Source of the DNA: HyVt-477 sp965224605
GTDB taxonomy: Bacteria; Pseudomonadota; Gammaproteobacteria; Thiotrichales; Thiotrichaceae
Direction: 5' to 3'
NCBI GenBank assembly: GCA_965224605.1
Contig: CBDCZP010000001.1
Location: 248,001 to 312,000 of the forward strand
DNA: 64,000 nt
Positions within the stretch are counted from its first letter, which is position 1; each line of letters starts with the position of its first letter. Made by a program: the position numbers and the translations under genes. This document shows positions 8,104 to 15,963 of the stretch, in pieces. The notes under the pieces were generated by a model. The model saw only the letters and a list, made by a program, of their open reading frames with translations. It was not told the origin of the DNA and searched no databases.

Positions 8104-8856
8104 ATGTCTACTACAATCCAAAAAAGTACAGAAAACAACACAGAAGCAGCCAATAGCTGTTCACACTGTGATCTGAAAAAAATATGCTTTCCTCATGGTT
8201 TAACAACAGAGGAGTTATCCATCTTTGAAGGCTCAGTTGAGAAAACATTGAAGATTGCCAAGAAGGAAAAACTGTATTCACGCGGTGACCCACTAAAGTC
8301 TGTATATGCGATTAAAGCGGGCAGTATTAAGACATATCTAGCGACATCTAAAGGTCAGGCACAAGTATTAGGTTTCCATATGCCAGGAGATTTGTTGGGT
8401 TTTGACGGCTTTGCGAATGATCATCATGCGAGTGATGCGGTGGCAATGGAAGATACTCTCTTGTGCGAGCTACCCATGGCTAACTTTGAAAACCTGTGCG
8501 ATGTCTTACCGGGTCTACGCAAGGTGATGATGCAACAAGTGGGCAGTGAAATTAGCCGGCATCATTCTCTGGTGTTGACATTAGGTCAAATGCAAACCGA
8601 AGAACGTTTAGCCACCTACCTCTTAAGACTTTCTTGCTATTATAATTCGCGCGGGTATTCGTGTAAGCAGTTTAATCTACCCATGGCACGACATGATCTG
8701 GCTAACTTTTTGGGTATGGCACCAGAAACACTGAGTCGGATGTTTGCCAAGCTTGAAAAGCTCAATGTAATAAGTATTAATCGACGGGAAGTTAGCATTC
8801 TGGATATGGAAGGTTTAATGGATTTGTCTCATGAGTTGTGTATGCGCGAAGACTAG
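8104..8856 (+). CDS. fnr: FNR/ANR oxygen-sensing regulator with [4Fe-4S] ligands
   Basis: 250 residues from ATG 8104 (a GTG two codons earlier is possible; no strong ribosome site for either). CRP/FNR family. The N-terminal cysteines are arranged as in FNR (SCSHCDLKKICFP), and the fourth ligand is in TLLCELPM at the position of E. coli Cys122. A cyclic-nucleotide-like beta-roll and dimer helix follow, then a helix-turn-helix whose recognition helix contains ETLSR, the E-SR triad that reads TTGAT half-sites. It should therefore switch genes on or off at low oxygen. A near-consensus FNR box precedes it. Confidence 0.93.
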   Translation: MSTTIQKSTENNTEAANSCSHCDLKKICFPHGLTTEELSIFEGSVEKTLKIAKKEKLYSRGDPLKSVYAIKAGSIKTYLATSKGQAQVLGFHMPGDLLGFDGFANDHHASDAVAMEDTLLCELPMANFENLCDVLPGLRKVMMQQVGSEISRHHSLVLTLGQMQTEERLATYLLRLSCYYNSRGYSCKQFNLPMARHDLANFLGMAPETLSRMFAKLEKLNVISINRREVSILDMEGLMDLSHELCMRED

Positions 8857-9045
8857 TTTCATAAGGTTAAGCTGCTCTTGTTTCCAATTTACTATCACAT
8901 TTTTTCCCTTCATAACTCAAAAACCTTAAAAAACTCTCTTCAATAACTTGCCAGTTTCATTCCCTCGTTTATAGTATGCCCCACTAAGAATGACGGAGGC
9001 TCCTTTAAGAAACCCTGATCATACAAGTCATGTCTTTCTGGAAGT

Positions 9046-9060
9046 GAGCCTTTAGGCTCG
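9046..9060. repeat. short GAGCC/GGCTC hairpin
   Basis: GAGCC (9046-9050) and GGCTC (9055-9059) form a small palindrome just before the MITE-like element. A related, longer version (GCGAGCC-TTCA-GGCTCGC) occurs at 15288-15305, suggesting a dispersed intergenic hairpin. Confidence 0.5.
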
Positions 9061-9147
9061 CCTACGGTGCTTGAAATCAACACCTTAAGGCGAAGCTAAA
9101 GAGACTGTGCAAGTATTTCCCTTTGTAGGGTGTTGCAAAAAGCTAAA

Positions 9148-9182
9148 TTGTAGGTCGTATAAGCGATAGCGCCATACGACAA
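9148..9182 (+). repeat. REP-like palindromic unit (left copy)
   Basis: TTGTAGGTCGTATAAGCGAT and the following AGCGCCATACGAC resemble the repetitive extragenic palindrome consensus known from enterobacteria and pseudomonads. It is in inverted orientation to the unit at 9202-9233, forming a BIME-like pair. Confidence 0.6.
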
Positions 9183-9201
9183 AGACTGTTGATTAAACAG
9201 C

Positions 9202-9233
9202 TTGCCGGATGACGTTCCTTATCCGACCTACAA
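9202..9233 (-). repeat. REP-like palindromic unit (right copy)
   Basis: Read on the minus strand, this starts GTAGGTCGGATAAGGAACG and ends CATCCGGC, matching the unit at 23531-23558 at about 26 of 28 positions. No REP-associated tyrosine transposase is present in the window. Confidence 0.65.
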
Positions 9234-9392
9234 AATTATTTATTTTTACACACCCTCCTCTTAGAAAGAGGGGCTAAATACAATACTTGCACAGCCTCTA
9301 AAGCATCACTTCCGGAAGATTTGCACTTAATCAGAGGTTCCATAAGGTGCCCTTAGTTGTTGTTTCCTAGATATTATCAAGGCAATAGAATT

Positions 9393-12212
9393 ATGAATGT
9401 AGTTGAAAAGCGTGTGTTCGATGTTGATGCATTACAAGAACAGGTACGAAATGTTGGAATTTTATTAGGACAGGTTCTAAAAGAACAAGAAGATCCAAAA
9501 CTCTATGAAACCGTAGAAACACTTCGTCAAGGTTACATTGGCTTGCGTGACAAGGATGATCCTGAGGTACGTCAGGAAATGATGTCTTTGATAGAAACCG
9601 TAGACACGAATCTGTTGGAAAATGTTATTCGGGCGTTTAACGTATTTTATGTAGTTGCCAATATCGTAGAAGAAGATTTTCTGCATCGTCAACGTCGTAG
9701 CACCTATCGATCAAGTGATGGTAGTTGTCTATGGGAAGGTTCTTTTTTAAGTACTATGCAGGAATTAAAAGAACAAGGCTTTACCGCAGAGGAGGTGCAA
9801 ACGCTGGTTAATGAACTTCAGTATTCACCTGTATTCACGGCACACCCTACTGAAGCACGACGACGTACAGTGATGGATATCCAGCGTCGAATATTCTTGT
9901 TGGTAGATGGTTTGTATGATCCTGAGATGATTGGCGAAGAAGAACGTGCCTTGAAACGCAGGATTAAAGTCGAAATACAGCTACTATGGCGAACCGATGA
10001 GGTAAGGATTAACAAGCCTTCTGTTGAGGATGAAGTACGCTATGGATTGTATTATTTCCAGGCTAGTTTATTTGAGTCCATACCGATGGTTTATCGGTAT
10101 TTTGAACGCGCCCTGCGCAAAGTGTATCCAGATGAAAAAATTACTATACCCAACGTTCTAAGCTTTGGTTCGTGGATCGGTGGAGATCGTGATGGTAATC
10201 CGTTCGTTACGCCTGACGTAACCCGTAAAGCGATACGTTTACACATGCAAGCCGCGTTGCAAGAATACATTCGACGTGCTCAAAAACTCATGGATTCATT
10301 GTCACATCATAATGATCTGGTGAAGCCATCAGCCGCTTTCTTGCAAAGTCTTGAAGAAGATAATCAGCAATTGCAAAGCAATGTATTTAAAGATTCTACT
10401 TCCTTGTACGAAAAAGAACCTTATCGCCGTAAATTGTCACTTATAAAATATCGACTAAAAAGTGTCTTGAAGACGGTTAACAAGCGTTTAAATGGACAAC
10501 AAGCAAAATTACCTACAGGAGCTTATAACACATCTGATGAATTTCTTGCAGACCTTGATCTCATTCGTGATTCATTGATTAGTCATAATGATCAATTGGT
10601 TGCAGACAGAGAGCTGAAAGATCTGATGCGTTTAGTGGGAACTCTGGGCTTTAGCTTGTACAAGCTGGATATTCGTCAGGAATCGACTGAGCATACGCAA
10701 ACGGTTGCAGAGGTATTGGAACAGTTAATGCCCGATGTGGACTATAACGGGTTACCTGAACAACAAAGACTTGATTTATTGTCAGAGTTGATAGGCAGGA
10801 AGAAACTTCCCAAGGCTAATATTGAAGTACTTTCAAAGCATGCTGCGGGGATTATTGAAGTCTTTGATGTGATACGTGAAATGACGACTGAAGCGGGAGA
10901 AACTGTTTTTGGGACGTATGTTATTTCCATGACACATACTGCAAGCCATGTGATGGAAGTGATGTTTCTTGCTCGTATGGTGGGTTTGGCGGGTACCGGT
11001 CAGGACGGTAATTATTTTTCCAACATTCAAATATCCCCTCTATTTGAAACGATTGAAGATTTAAAGCACATTTCTGATGTACTCACTCATTTATTTGAAA
11101 ATTCGGTTTATAGAGAGCTATTAAAAGCCTCCGGAAACTTGCAAGAAGCCATGCTGGGCTATTCGGACTCCTGCAAAGATGGCGGCACCTTGGCATCACA
11201 ATGGAATTTATATAATGCCCAGAATCAGGTCATTGAATTAACACAAAAATATGGCGTGAAATGTCGTTTGTTTCATGGTCGTGGCGGTACAATCGGTCGT
11301 GGTGGTGGGCCAACACATCGCGCGATTCTTTCGCAACCTGCTGGAACCGTTCACGGGCAGATCAAGTTTACCGAGCAAGGTGAAGTATTATCTAATAAGT
11401 ATAGCCACGAAGAAACAGCCGTATATGAACTAGGGGTTGGTCTGACTGGTCTATTAAAAGCTAGTACGGGTATCATTCATAAACAAGAGACATCGACTAC
11501 AGCATTTAAAACCGCCATGACAGAGCTCGCTACATCGGGAGAAATTTGTTATCGAAACCTGACCGAAGAAACGACTGGTTTCCTTGATTATTTTTATGAT
11601 ATTACACCCGTACAAGAAATTGGTTTACTCAATATAGGCTCTAGACCCTCTCATCGCGCAACGGGGAATCGGTCAAAGGATTCTATTCGTGCTATTCCCT
11701 GGGTATTTGGCTGGGCGCAGGCACGACATACCTTGCCTGCATGGTATGGAATAGGGACAGCTCTGAAAAGCTATATCGATCAGCATGATCAGGGAGTTGA
11801 AAACCTACAAGAGATGGTTGAAAAATGGCCTTTTTTTGGTGCATTAATGAGCAACGTACAAATGGCATTGTATAAAGCACAAATGGATATTGCTAAAGAA
11901 TATGCGGAGCAATCACCGAAAAAAGAACAGGCTTTGAGTATTTTTGAAAAAATTAAGGTTGAATATGAGCTAACTATTGAACAAGTCTTAAGTGTAACGG
12001 GTTTGACAAAGCTGATGGAAGATACTCCCTTTTTACAGTATTCATTAATACGTCGTGACCCCTATCTAGATCCTCTTAACCACATCCAAATAACGCTACT
12101 GGGTAGACACAGAGCAACTATTGAGGGTTCTGACAGTGTCGAGTCCGAACATCTTGATGGCCTATTGCGGACGATTAATGCTATAGCCGCAGGAATGAGA
12201 AATACGGGATAG
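9393..12212 (+). CDS. ppc: phosphoenolpyruvate carboxylase
   Basis: 939 residues from ATG 9393. Converts phosphoenolpyruvate and bicarbonate to oxaloacetate, replenishing the citrate cycle. Diagnostic motifs are VFTAHPTEARRRT with the catalytic His near residue 151, SWIGGDRDGNPFVT, FHGRGGTIGRGGGP, and the invariant C-terminal Asn-Thr-Gly. Length matches bacterial Ppc (about 880-950). An in-frame TTG at 9357 would add 12 residues, but the ATG has an upstream AAGG and fits the family start better. No phosphorylatable plant-type N-terminus is seen. It is alone, with the leftward hairpin elements beyond its stop. Confidence 0.97.
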   Translation: MNVVEKRVFDVDALQEQVRNVGILLGQVLKEQEDPKLYETVETLRQGYIGLRDKDDPEVRQEMMSLIETVDTNLLENVIRAFNVFYVVANIVEEDFLHRQRRSTYRSSDGSCLWEGSFLSTMQELKEQGFTAEEVQTLVNELQYSPVFTAHPTEARRRTVMDIQRRIFLLVDGLYDPEMIGEEERALKRRIKVEIQLLWRTDEVRINKPSVEDEVRYGLYYFQASLFESIPMVYRYFERALRKVYPDEKITIPNVLSFGSWIGGDRDGNPFVTPDVTRKAIRLHMQAALQEYIRRAQKLMDSLSHHNDLVKPSAAFLQSLEEDNQQLQSNVFKDSTSLYEKEPYRRKLSLIKYRLKSVLKTVNKRLNGQQAKLPTGAYNTSDEFLADLDLIRDSLISHNDQLVADRELKDLMRLVGTLGFSLYKLDIRQESTEHTQTVAEVLEQLMPDVDYNGLPEQQRLDLLSELIGRKKLPKANIEVLSKHAAGIIEVFDVIREMTTEAGETVFGTYVISMTHTASHVMEVMFLARMVGLAGTGQDGNYFSNIQISPLFETIEDLKHISDVLTHLFENSVYRELLKASGNLQEAMLGYSDSCKDGGTLASQWNLYNAQNQVIELTQKYGVKCRLFHGRGGTIGRGGGPTHRAILSQPAGTVHGQIKFTEQGEVLSNKYSHEETAVYELGVGLTGLLKASTGIIHKQETSTTAFKTAMTELATSGEICYRNLTEETTGFLDYFYDITPVQEIGLLNIGSRPSHRATGNRSKDSIRAIPWVFGWAQARHTLPAWYGIGTALKSYIDQHDQGVENLQEMVEKWPFFGALMSNVQMALYKAQMDIAKEYAEQSPKKEQALSIFEKIKVEYELTIEQVLSVTGLTKLMEDTPFLQYSLIRRDPYLDPLNHIQITLLGRHRATIEGSDSVESEHLDGLLRTINAIAAGMRNTG

Positions 12213-12224
12213 TTGCTGCCTCGG

Positions 12225-12301
12225 AATAAAAAGAGCCAGCTAAAAAGCTGGCTCTGAAGTGGACATATCACTGTATGTCCTATTGGGGATTATTCGTTAG
12301 C
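12225..12301 (-). ncRNA. candidate small RNA or 3'-UTR element, copy A
   Basis: On the minus strand the order is an unpaired ACGAATAATCCCCAAT stretch, a hairpin GGACATA/TATGTCC (12280-12261) with loop CAGTGA, a short spacer, and a perfect 10-bp terminator hairpin AGAGCCAGCT/AGCTGGCTCT (12255-12232) followed by TTTTTATT. Copy B, about 124 bp to the right, has the same order. The middle stem differs at two base pairs by paired changes (A-U to G-C), and a third difference gives a G-U pair only if the minus strand is the RNA. It may be a separate small RNA or a second terminator for the leftward CBM9 gene. Confidence 0.55.
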
Positions 12302-12347
12302 CTAGCTCGCTATACAAGCGTTTTCCTTGATAAGGAGATTGGCTGAA

Positions 12348-12423
12348 ATAAAAAAAGAGCCAGCCATGTAGCTGGCTCTAAAAGTGGGCGCATCAATGTA
12401 CGCCCTTTGGGGATTTTCGTTAT
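12348..12423 (-). ncRNA. candidate small RNA or 3'-UTR element, copy B (terminator of the CBM9 gene)
   Basis: Starts just after the stop codon (12432-12434) of the leftward CBM9 gene. On the minus strand: AACGAAAATCCCCAAA, hairpin GGGCGTA/TGCGCCC (12405-12386) with loop CATTGA, then terminator stem AGAGCCAGC/GCTGGCTCT (12379-12356) with a U7 run. As the nearest terminator it probably ends the CBM9 transcript, so the element may be released as a 3'-UTR-derived RNA. A TATAAC sequence just upstream could be a -10 for independent transcription, but no good -35 is visible. Confidence 0.55.
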
Positions 12424-12431
12424 ATTCCAGG

Positions 12432-14885
12432 CTAGTTAGCCAATACGAGTTGACCAAAACTTTGTGGGTTTTTCCAGGCACTATCATCTTGAGCATTCCA
12501 GGCAAGCTTCCCATCGCGACTAGAACCATCATCATCATCGTTGATTTGCACATCAATGCCTATTCTATGGCCTGAACTTGGATGAATTCCCAGTAGCTTC
12601 CAGGGAATAGATGTTTCAAGCACATAGCCCTTTTGTGTCTTGATGATATTTTGCTTAACACCTCTCATGTTTCTCTGTGGTGAGTTATGACCCATTGCGA
12701 TGTTGTAATCCTTCCATCGGTACATAAATTGAAAGTCGTTCTTTTTGTCGTACGAACTGTGTTTGCTACCATCGGCATCAATAAAGATTTCAATAGAATC
12801 ATCACCCCAGGGTACTTTCGAGTCTTTGATGAAATGATCATCTTCAACATCAACACGGATGTGAAGATGTTGACGATCCCAATGAGCTTGCCAGTTAGCC
12901 GCCAAATCCCGACTGTCCTGGATATTGCCACTCACAACATTCATCAGACGAAAATTAGAATGGCGAGAAAAAATGCTATTAGCGTCTCTTACTTTTCTAA
13001 TCTTATGTTGTATAGCTCCCCACTTTCCAGACACCACTGCAACGGTATCTGTGAAGACCTCTTTTAATGGCCGTATTGTTGGGGTTTTGTTAGCGATTAC
13101 TTTATCGAAAACTGGGGCTGTGCTTCTAACACGGTACTTTGGAAGCTCATTACCAAAATCTAATGGATCCTGAATTCTTCGGGTAGCCAATGGTTGTCTT
13201 GTTGGAGCATGAGCAACGACCGTTTTAGCAAAGTTTCTAACTGGAGCTTTACAACCCTTCCACCAACAAGGCTCGTTTTTATTGAAAGCCAATAGCGCTT
13301 GATACTTAGGCGCTTCACTGGCAGGTTGAGTGATGTACTCTTTGATACCCCAGCTACCAATCCATGTGTACAGGCGAGGTGCAGAGAAGGCAACGAACAA
13401 CTCACCTCCATTTTGTTGCCAGCCTTTTAAGAACCGGTAATAGAGTTCTGCCATGCGTTTGTCTTTATTCGCATAGATTAAGTAGCGGTTAGGCCCTTCG
13501 CGAACAGTATGAGTTTTATAGGCAACTAGATGCTGTCCACCTTCATAAGCAATGAGACTCACCTTGAATTTCTTGGCAACCTCCGACTGATTTTTGACGT
13601 GCTTTAAAATGTTAGGAATAGAGTATTTATTGCTGGGTGAGCTTAACTTTTTGAAAACGCTATCCACACTACGTATACGATGGATTTCTTTTTGATCAAT
13701 ATAGAAATAAGGCGCAATCGCTAGTGCATCGGTGTGCTTATAAGCATCCTGATAGCTCAATAAAGTGCTAGACAAACGTTTGTTAGTGGTAAAAGCACCC
13801 ATGACACGAACGATGTTTTTATTCGCACCATAAACACCTTCCCATATCTTAAATATATCAACGCTGCGTTTAGAAAAATACTTGCTTCCTGCGGTGTATT
13901 TATTCTTGTCGAGACGAAGCTTTTGTCCCATTTTCACCATATGATGGTGTTGTGAAAATATTCCGTTCCAAGCTTCGTTGGTATATTCAATATAAGGTTT
14001 TAGATTAGGATTCAGATTGGCTTTCACATACTGGGCATAATTCCTCACAAACTGATCATCTGCCTTATGAGGGAGATTAAACCAAGGGTCTGCACCAATT
14101 CGATTAGCGAGCTCCACCATGACTTCCAGCGGTGCACCACGTACTCCTTCTTTACCACCCCAAGTAGCCTGGCTCATTTTTGGGCGCTTATCCCAAGAAC
14201 TCAAGTCATTCCGTGTGATACCGGACATATTCATAAAACGAATGACTTTGAAATCCTTCATAAAGTTTAAATAATCAGGGTTAAAGAGTATCTGCTTGTG
14301 ATGTTGCTCGAAAGAGAGATATTTGCGATTACCACATTGACGCGCTTCATTGACACGTTTGAACGCATCGCCCATACAAATACCACCGGGCAGTAGGATG
14401 CGAATATCACGTAGATAGTTCTGTGGGTTGCTTTCTTTAATGATGATGGAAGCACTGATACGTCCATTTTTACCAGGTTTTATACGAATAATATCTTTAC
14501 CGGCAGTATGACTAACCAGCTTGGCATCCACTCCGTAAATGAGTTTGCCTTCACCTTTATAAAGAACGGTGTATAAACCGGTGGGAATGGTATTGGCAGG
14601 TAGGTTGCTAATAAAACGGGTGCCGGCCTGCCCCCCATTTAGGTTTTTAGCCCAACCATTTTCATCATAAACCACTTTTCCCTTGGTTAACCAGGGTCGA
14701 GCATGATCAAAAGATAAAGATAGTTTGAATAAATCAACAAAAGGCATACTGGAGTTAATATCCATTGCCTCATTGGTATTAATCCCTAAAGGAGATGTTT
14801 GGTTGTGTTGATTAGCATGGGACACGGATAACATTTGTGCAGCCATAAGCGCACTGATACTTAACACTCTAATTATATTTTTCAT
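12432..14885 (-). CDS. secreted glycoside-hydrolase-like protein with C-terminal CBM9 domain
   Basis: 817 residues from ATG 14885, preceded by TTGGGGA; the in-frame start at 14909 is less likely because the signal peptide begins at MKNIIRVLSISALMAAQML and probably ends near SHA. The long N-terminal half contains LKPYIEYTNEAWNGIF, whose Asn-Glu pair resembles the acid/base site of clan GH-A glycosidases. The last approximately 190 residues match a CBM9-like carbohydrate-binding fold (NWQAHWDRQHLHIRVDVEDD, WGDDSIEIFIDADG, TSIPWKLLG). A Cys-Trp-Trp-Lys-Gly-Cys loop lies between them. It probably binds and perhaps cleaves an extracellular polysaccharide; the substrate is unknown. Confidence 0.7.
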   Translation of the reverse strand: MKNIIRVLSISALMAAQMLSVSHANQHNQTSPLGINTNEAMDINSSMPFVDLFKLSLSFDHARPWLTKGKVVYDENGWAKNLNGGQAGTRFISNLPANTIPTGLYTVLYKGEGKLIYGVDAKLVSHTAGKDIIRIKPGKNGRISASIIIKESNPQNYLRDIRILLPGGICMGDAFKRVNEARQCGNRKYLSFEQHHKQILFNPDYLNFMKDFKVIRFMNMSGITRNDLSSWDKRPKMSQATWGGKEGVRGAPLEVMVELANRIGADPWFNLPHKADDQFVRNYAQYVKANLNPNLKPYIEYTNEAWNGIFSQHHHMVKMGQKLRLDKNKYTAGSKYFSKRSVDIFKIWEGVYGANKNIVRVMGAFTTNKRLSSTLLSYQDAYKHTDALAIAPYFYIDQKEIHRIRSVDSVFKKLSSPSNKYSIPNILKHVKNQSEVAKKFKVSLIAYEGGQHLVAYKTHTVREGPNRYLIYANKDKRMAELYYRFLKGWQQNGGELFVAFSAPRLYTWIGSWGIKEYITQPASEAPKYQALLAFNKNEPCWWKGCKAPVRNFAKTVVAHAPTRQPLATRRIQDPLDFGNELPKYRVRSTAPVFDKVIANKTPTIRPLKEVFTDTVAVVSGKWGAIQHKIRKVRDANSIFSRHSNFRLMNVVSGNIQDSRDLAANWQAHWDRQHLHIRVDVEDDHFIKDSKVPWGDDSIEIFIDADGSKHSSYDKKNDFQFMYRWKDYNIAMGHNSPQRNMRGVKQNIIKTQKGYVLETSIPWKLLGIHPSSGHRIGIDVQINDDDDGSSRDGKLAWNAQDDSAWKNPQSFGQLVLAN

Positions 14886-15287
14886 TTTCCCCAACTTCAG
14901 ATCTAACAAGTCTGAGTTATTATTAGCATGGCAAATTCTGGGTATAGCTTGGGTCGTGGAGTTTGTGAATTTTGCCTAAGACCTTGGGAGTCTTTGCTGT
15001 TTCTTATTTTTATTATTAACTATGACAACATTTTGTGGAGTTGCCTATAGATGCGGGTTTGTGTTGTGTGAAAGAGGATTCTACCTAAAAAATAGGCCAT
15101 TGATAGTTTTTACAGATAACTGGAATAGAGTTGCTAATAATCTCTCTTCGAGTTTTAGGAAGTGGGGGCAGAAAGCGAATAGATGGCAAGTTAGTTGAAG
15201 AGGGCAAGGAAAACAATATCAATGTTGGCATTGCTTGGTGTAGTGCTTGCCTTAAGAATTCTCAGAATAAGTCCTTTTGTCTTGAAG

Positions 15288-15305
15288 GCGAGCCTTCAGG
15301 CTCGC
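15288..15305. repeat. GCGAGCC-TTCA-GGCTCGC hairpin
   Basis: Perfect 7-bp stem with a 4-base loop, resembling the shorter hairpin at 9046-9060. No U-run follows on either strand, so it is not an obvious terminator. Confidence 0.6.
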
Positions 15306-15356
15306 AATACAGTGCTGATAATTATTGTATCTATCGCATAAATTACAGCTACGCAG

Positions 15357-15388
15357 AAACTTCCCGGAACTTGCGTTCCGGGAAGTTT
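15357..15388 (-). terminator. 14-bp perfect hairpin downstream of the DUF2853 gene
   Basis: Arms 15357-15370 (AAACTTCCCGGAAC) and 15375-15388 are exact complements around TTGC. It lies 30 bases past the DUF2853 stop and can act as its terminator; the U content on the minus strand is only moderate (TTTCTG), while the plus side ends TTTTGTTT. Confidence 0.6.
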
Positions 15389-15417
15389 TGTTTCGAGCCG
15401 CCAATTTCTAGGTTTTT

Positions 15418-15750
15418 TTAGGCTAATGCTTTTTGTGTTAAATAATAGAATGCAGCTCTGTTTTTCATATGACTGCCTGACATCTTGTTTGCGACATCAG
15501 CAATGGCAGCATCGCCTCTTGTTTTATCATCAATACCTAACTTTTTAACGATAAAATTCACACGAACCGTTTCCATTTCTGATGGGTCTGTAGCGGCAAC
15601 AACGAGAGCATCTTTGTTGTCGATAACGAGCTTTAAATTGTTAACCAAGCCATCAAGTAAATCATCATCGATGTTTGATTCACCGGCTTGAGCAAGTTGC
15701 TCTTTGGCCTTTTCTTTATAGGCTGTCAATTTTTGTTCTAGATCACTCAT
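15418..15750 (-). CDS. DUF2853 family small protein
   Basis: 110 residues, cytoplasmic, mainly helical. It matches the DUF2853 pattern: an N-terminal helix rich in Lys/Glu, an ATDPSEMETVRVNFIVKKLG segment and a C-terminal NRAAFYYLTQKAL helix. Function is unknown in the family. ATG at 15750 is preceded by AAAGGATGATG. It is divergent from the FIST gene, with about 210 bases between. Confidence 0.85.
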   Translation of the reverse strand: MSDLEQKLTAYKEKAKEQLAQAGESNIDDDLLDGLVNNLKLVIDNKDALVVAATDPSEMETVRVNFIVKKLGIDDKTRGDAAIADVANKMSGSHMKNRAAFYYLTQKALA

Positions 15751-15963
15751 TTTTCATCATCCTTTTTATTTAAGTTCGTTAATTTAAGTCTTTAATTCCT
15801 TGTTACTTTATATCTACGGTTTCAGTAACTACGTACTAGCGTAGGAAAAAAACAATAAAAAAGCAATAGGCTATACCTCTCTTCTTTTCAGATAGACGGG
15901 AATGTATAAAAATTAACCATATGTTAGACTCAATAAAAACAACAAGAAAATAAAATCAAAAAT

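Larger units (their letters stand above)
9100..9299. mobile_element. MITE-like 200-bp palindromic element with 18-bp terminal inverted repeats
   Basis: The ends are AGAGACTGTGCAAGTATT (9100-9117) and its inverted partner (9282-9299), matching at 17 of 18 positions. TAAA flanks both ends (9097-9100 and 9299-9302), consistent with a short target duplication. Inside, AGGGTGT (9127-9133) faces ACACCCT (9249-9255), and two REP-like units point at each other. There is no ORF, so it would need a transposase in trans. It sits between fnr and ppc. Confidence 0.65.
14886..15417. other. gene-poor region with hairpins
   Basis: No credible gene. A forward open frame (15131-15421, TTG start) has no family features and runs through two hairpins, so I left it out. 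The promoter of the CBM9 gene should lie near 14890-14990. Confidence 0.4.

Noticed and set aside
9357..9392. Upstream TTG start for ppc
   Set aside because: It would add 12 residues unlike Ppc N-termini; ATG 9393 fits the family and has an upstream AAGG.
15131..15421. Forward 96-codon open frame with TTG start
   Set aside because: It crosses two perfect hairpins, has no family features and no good ribosome site; the composition looks non-coding.
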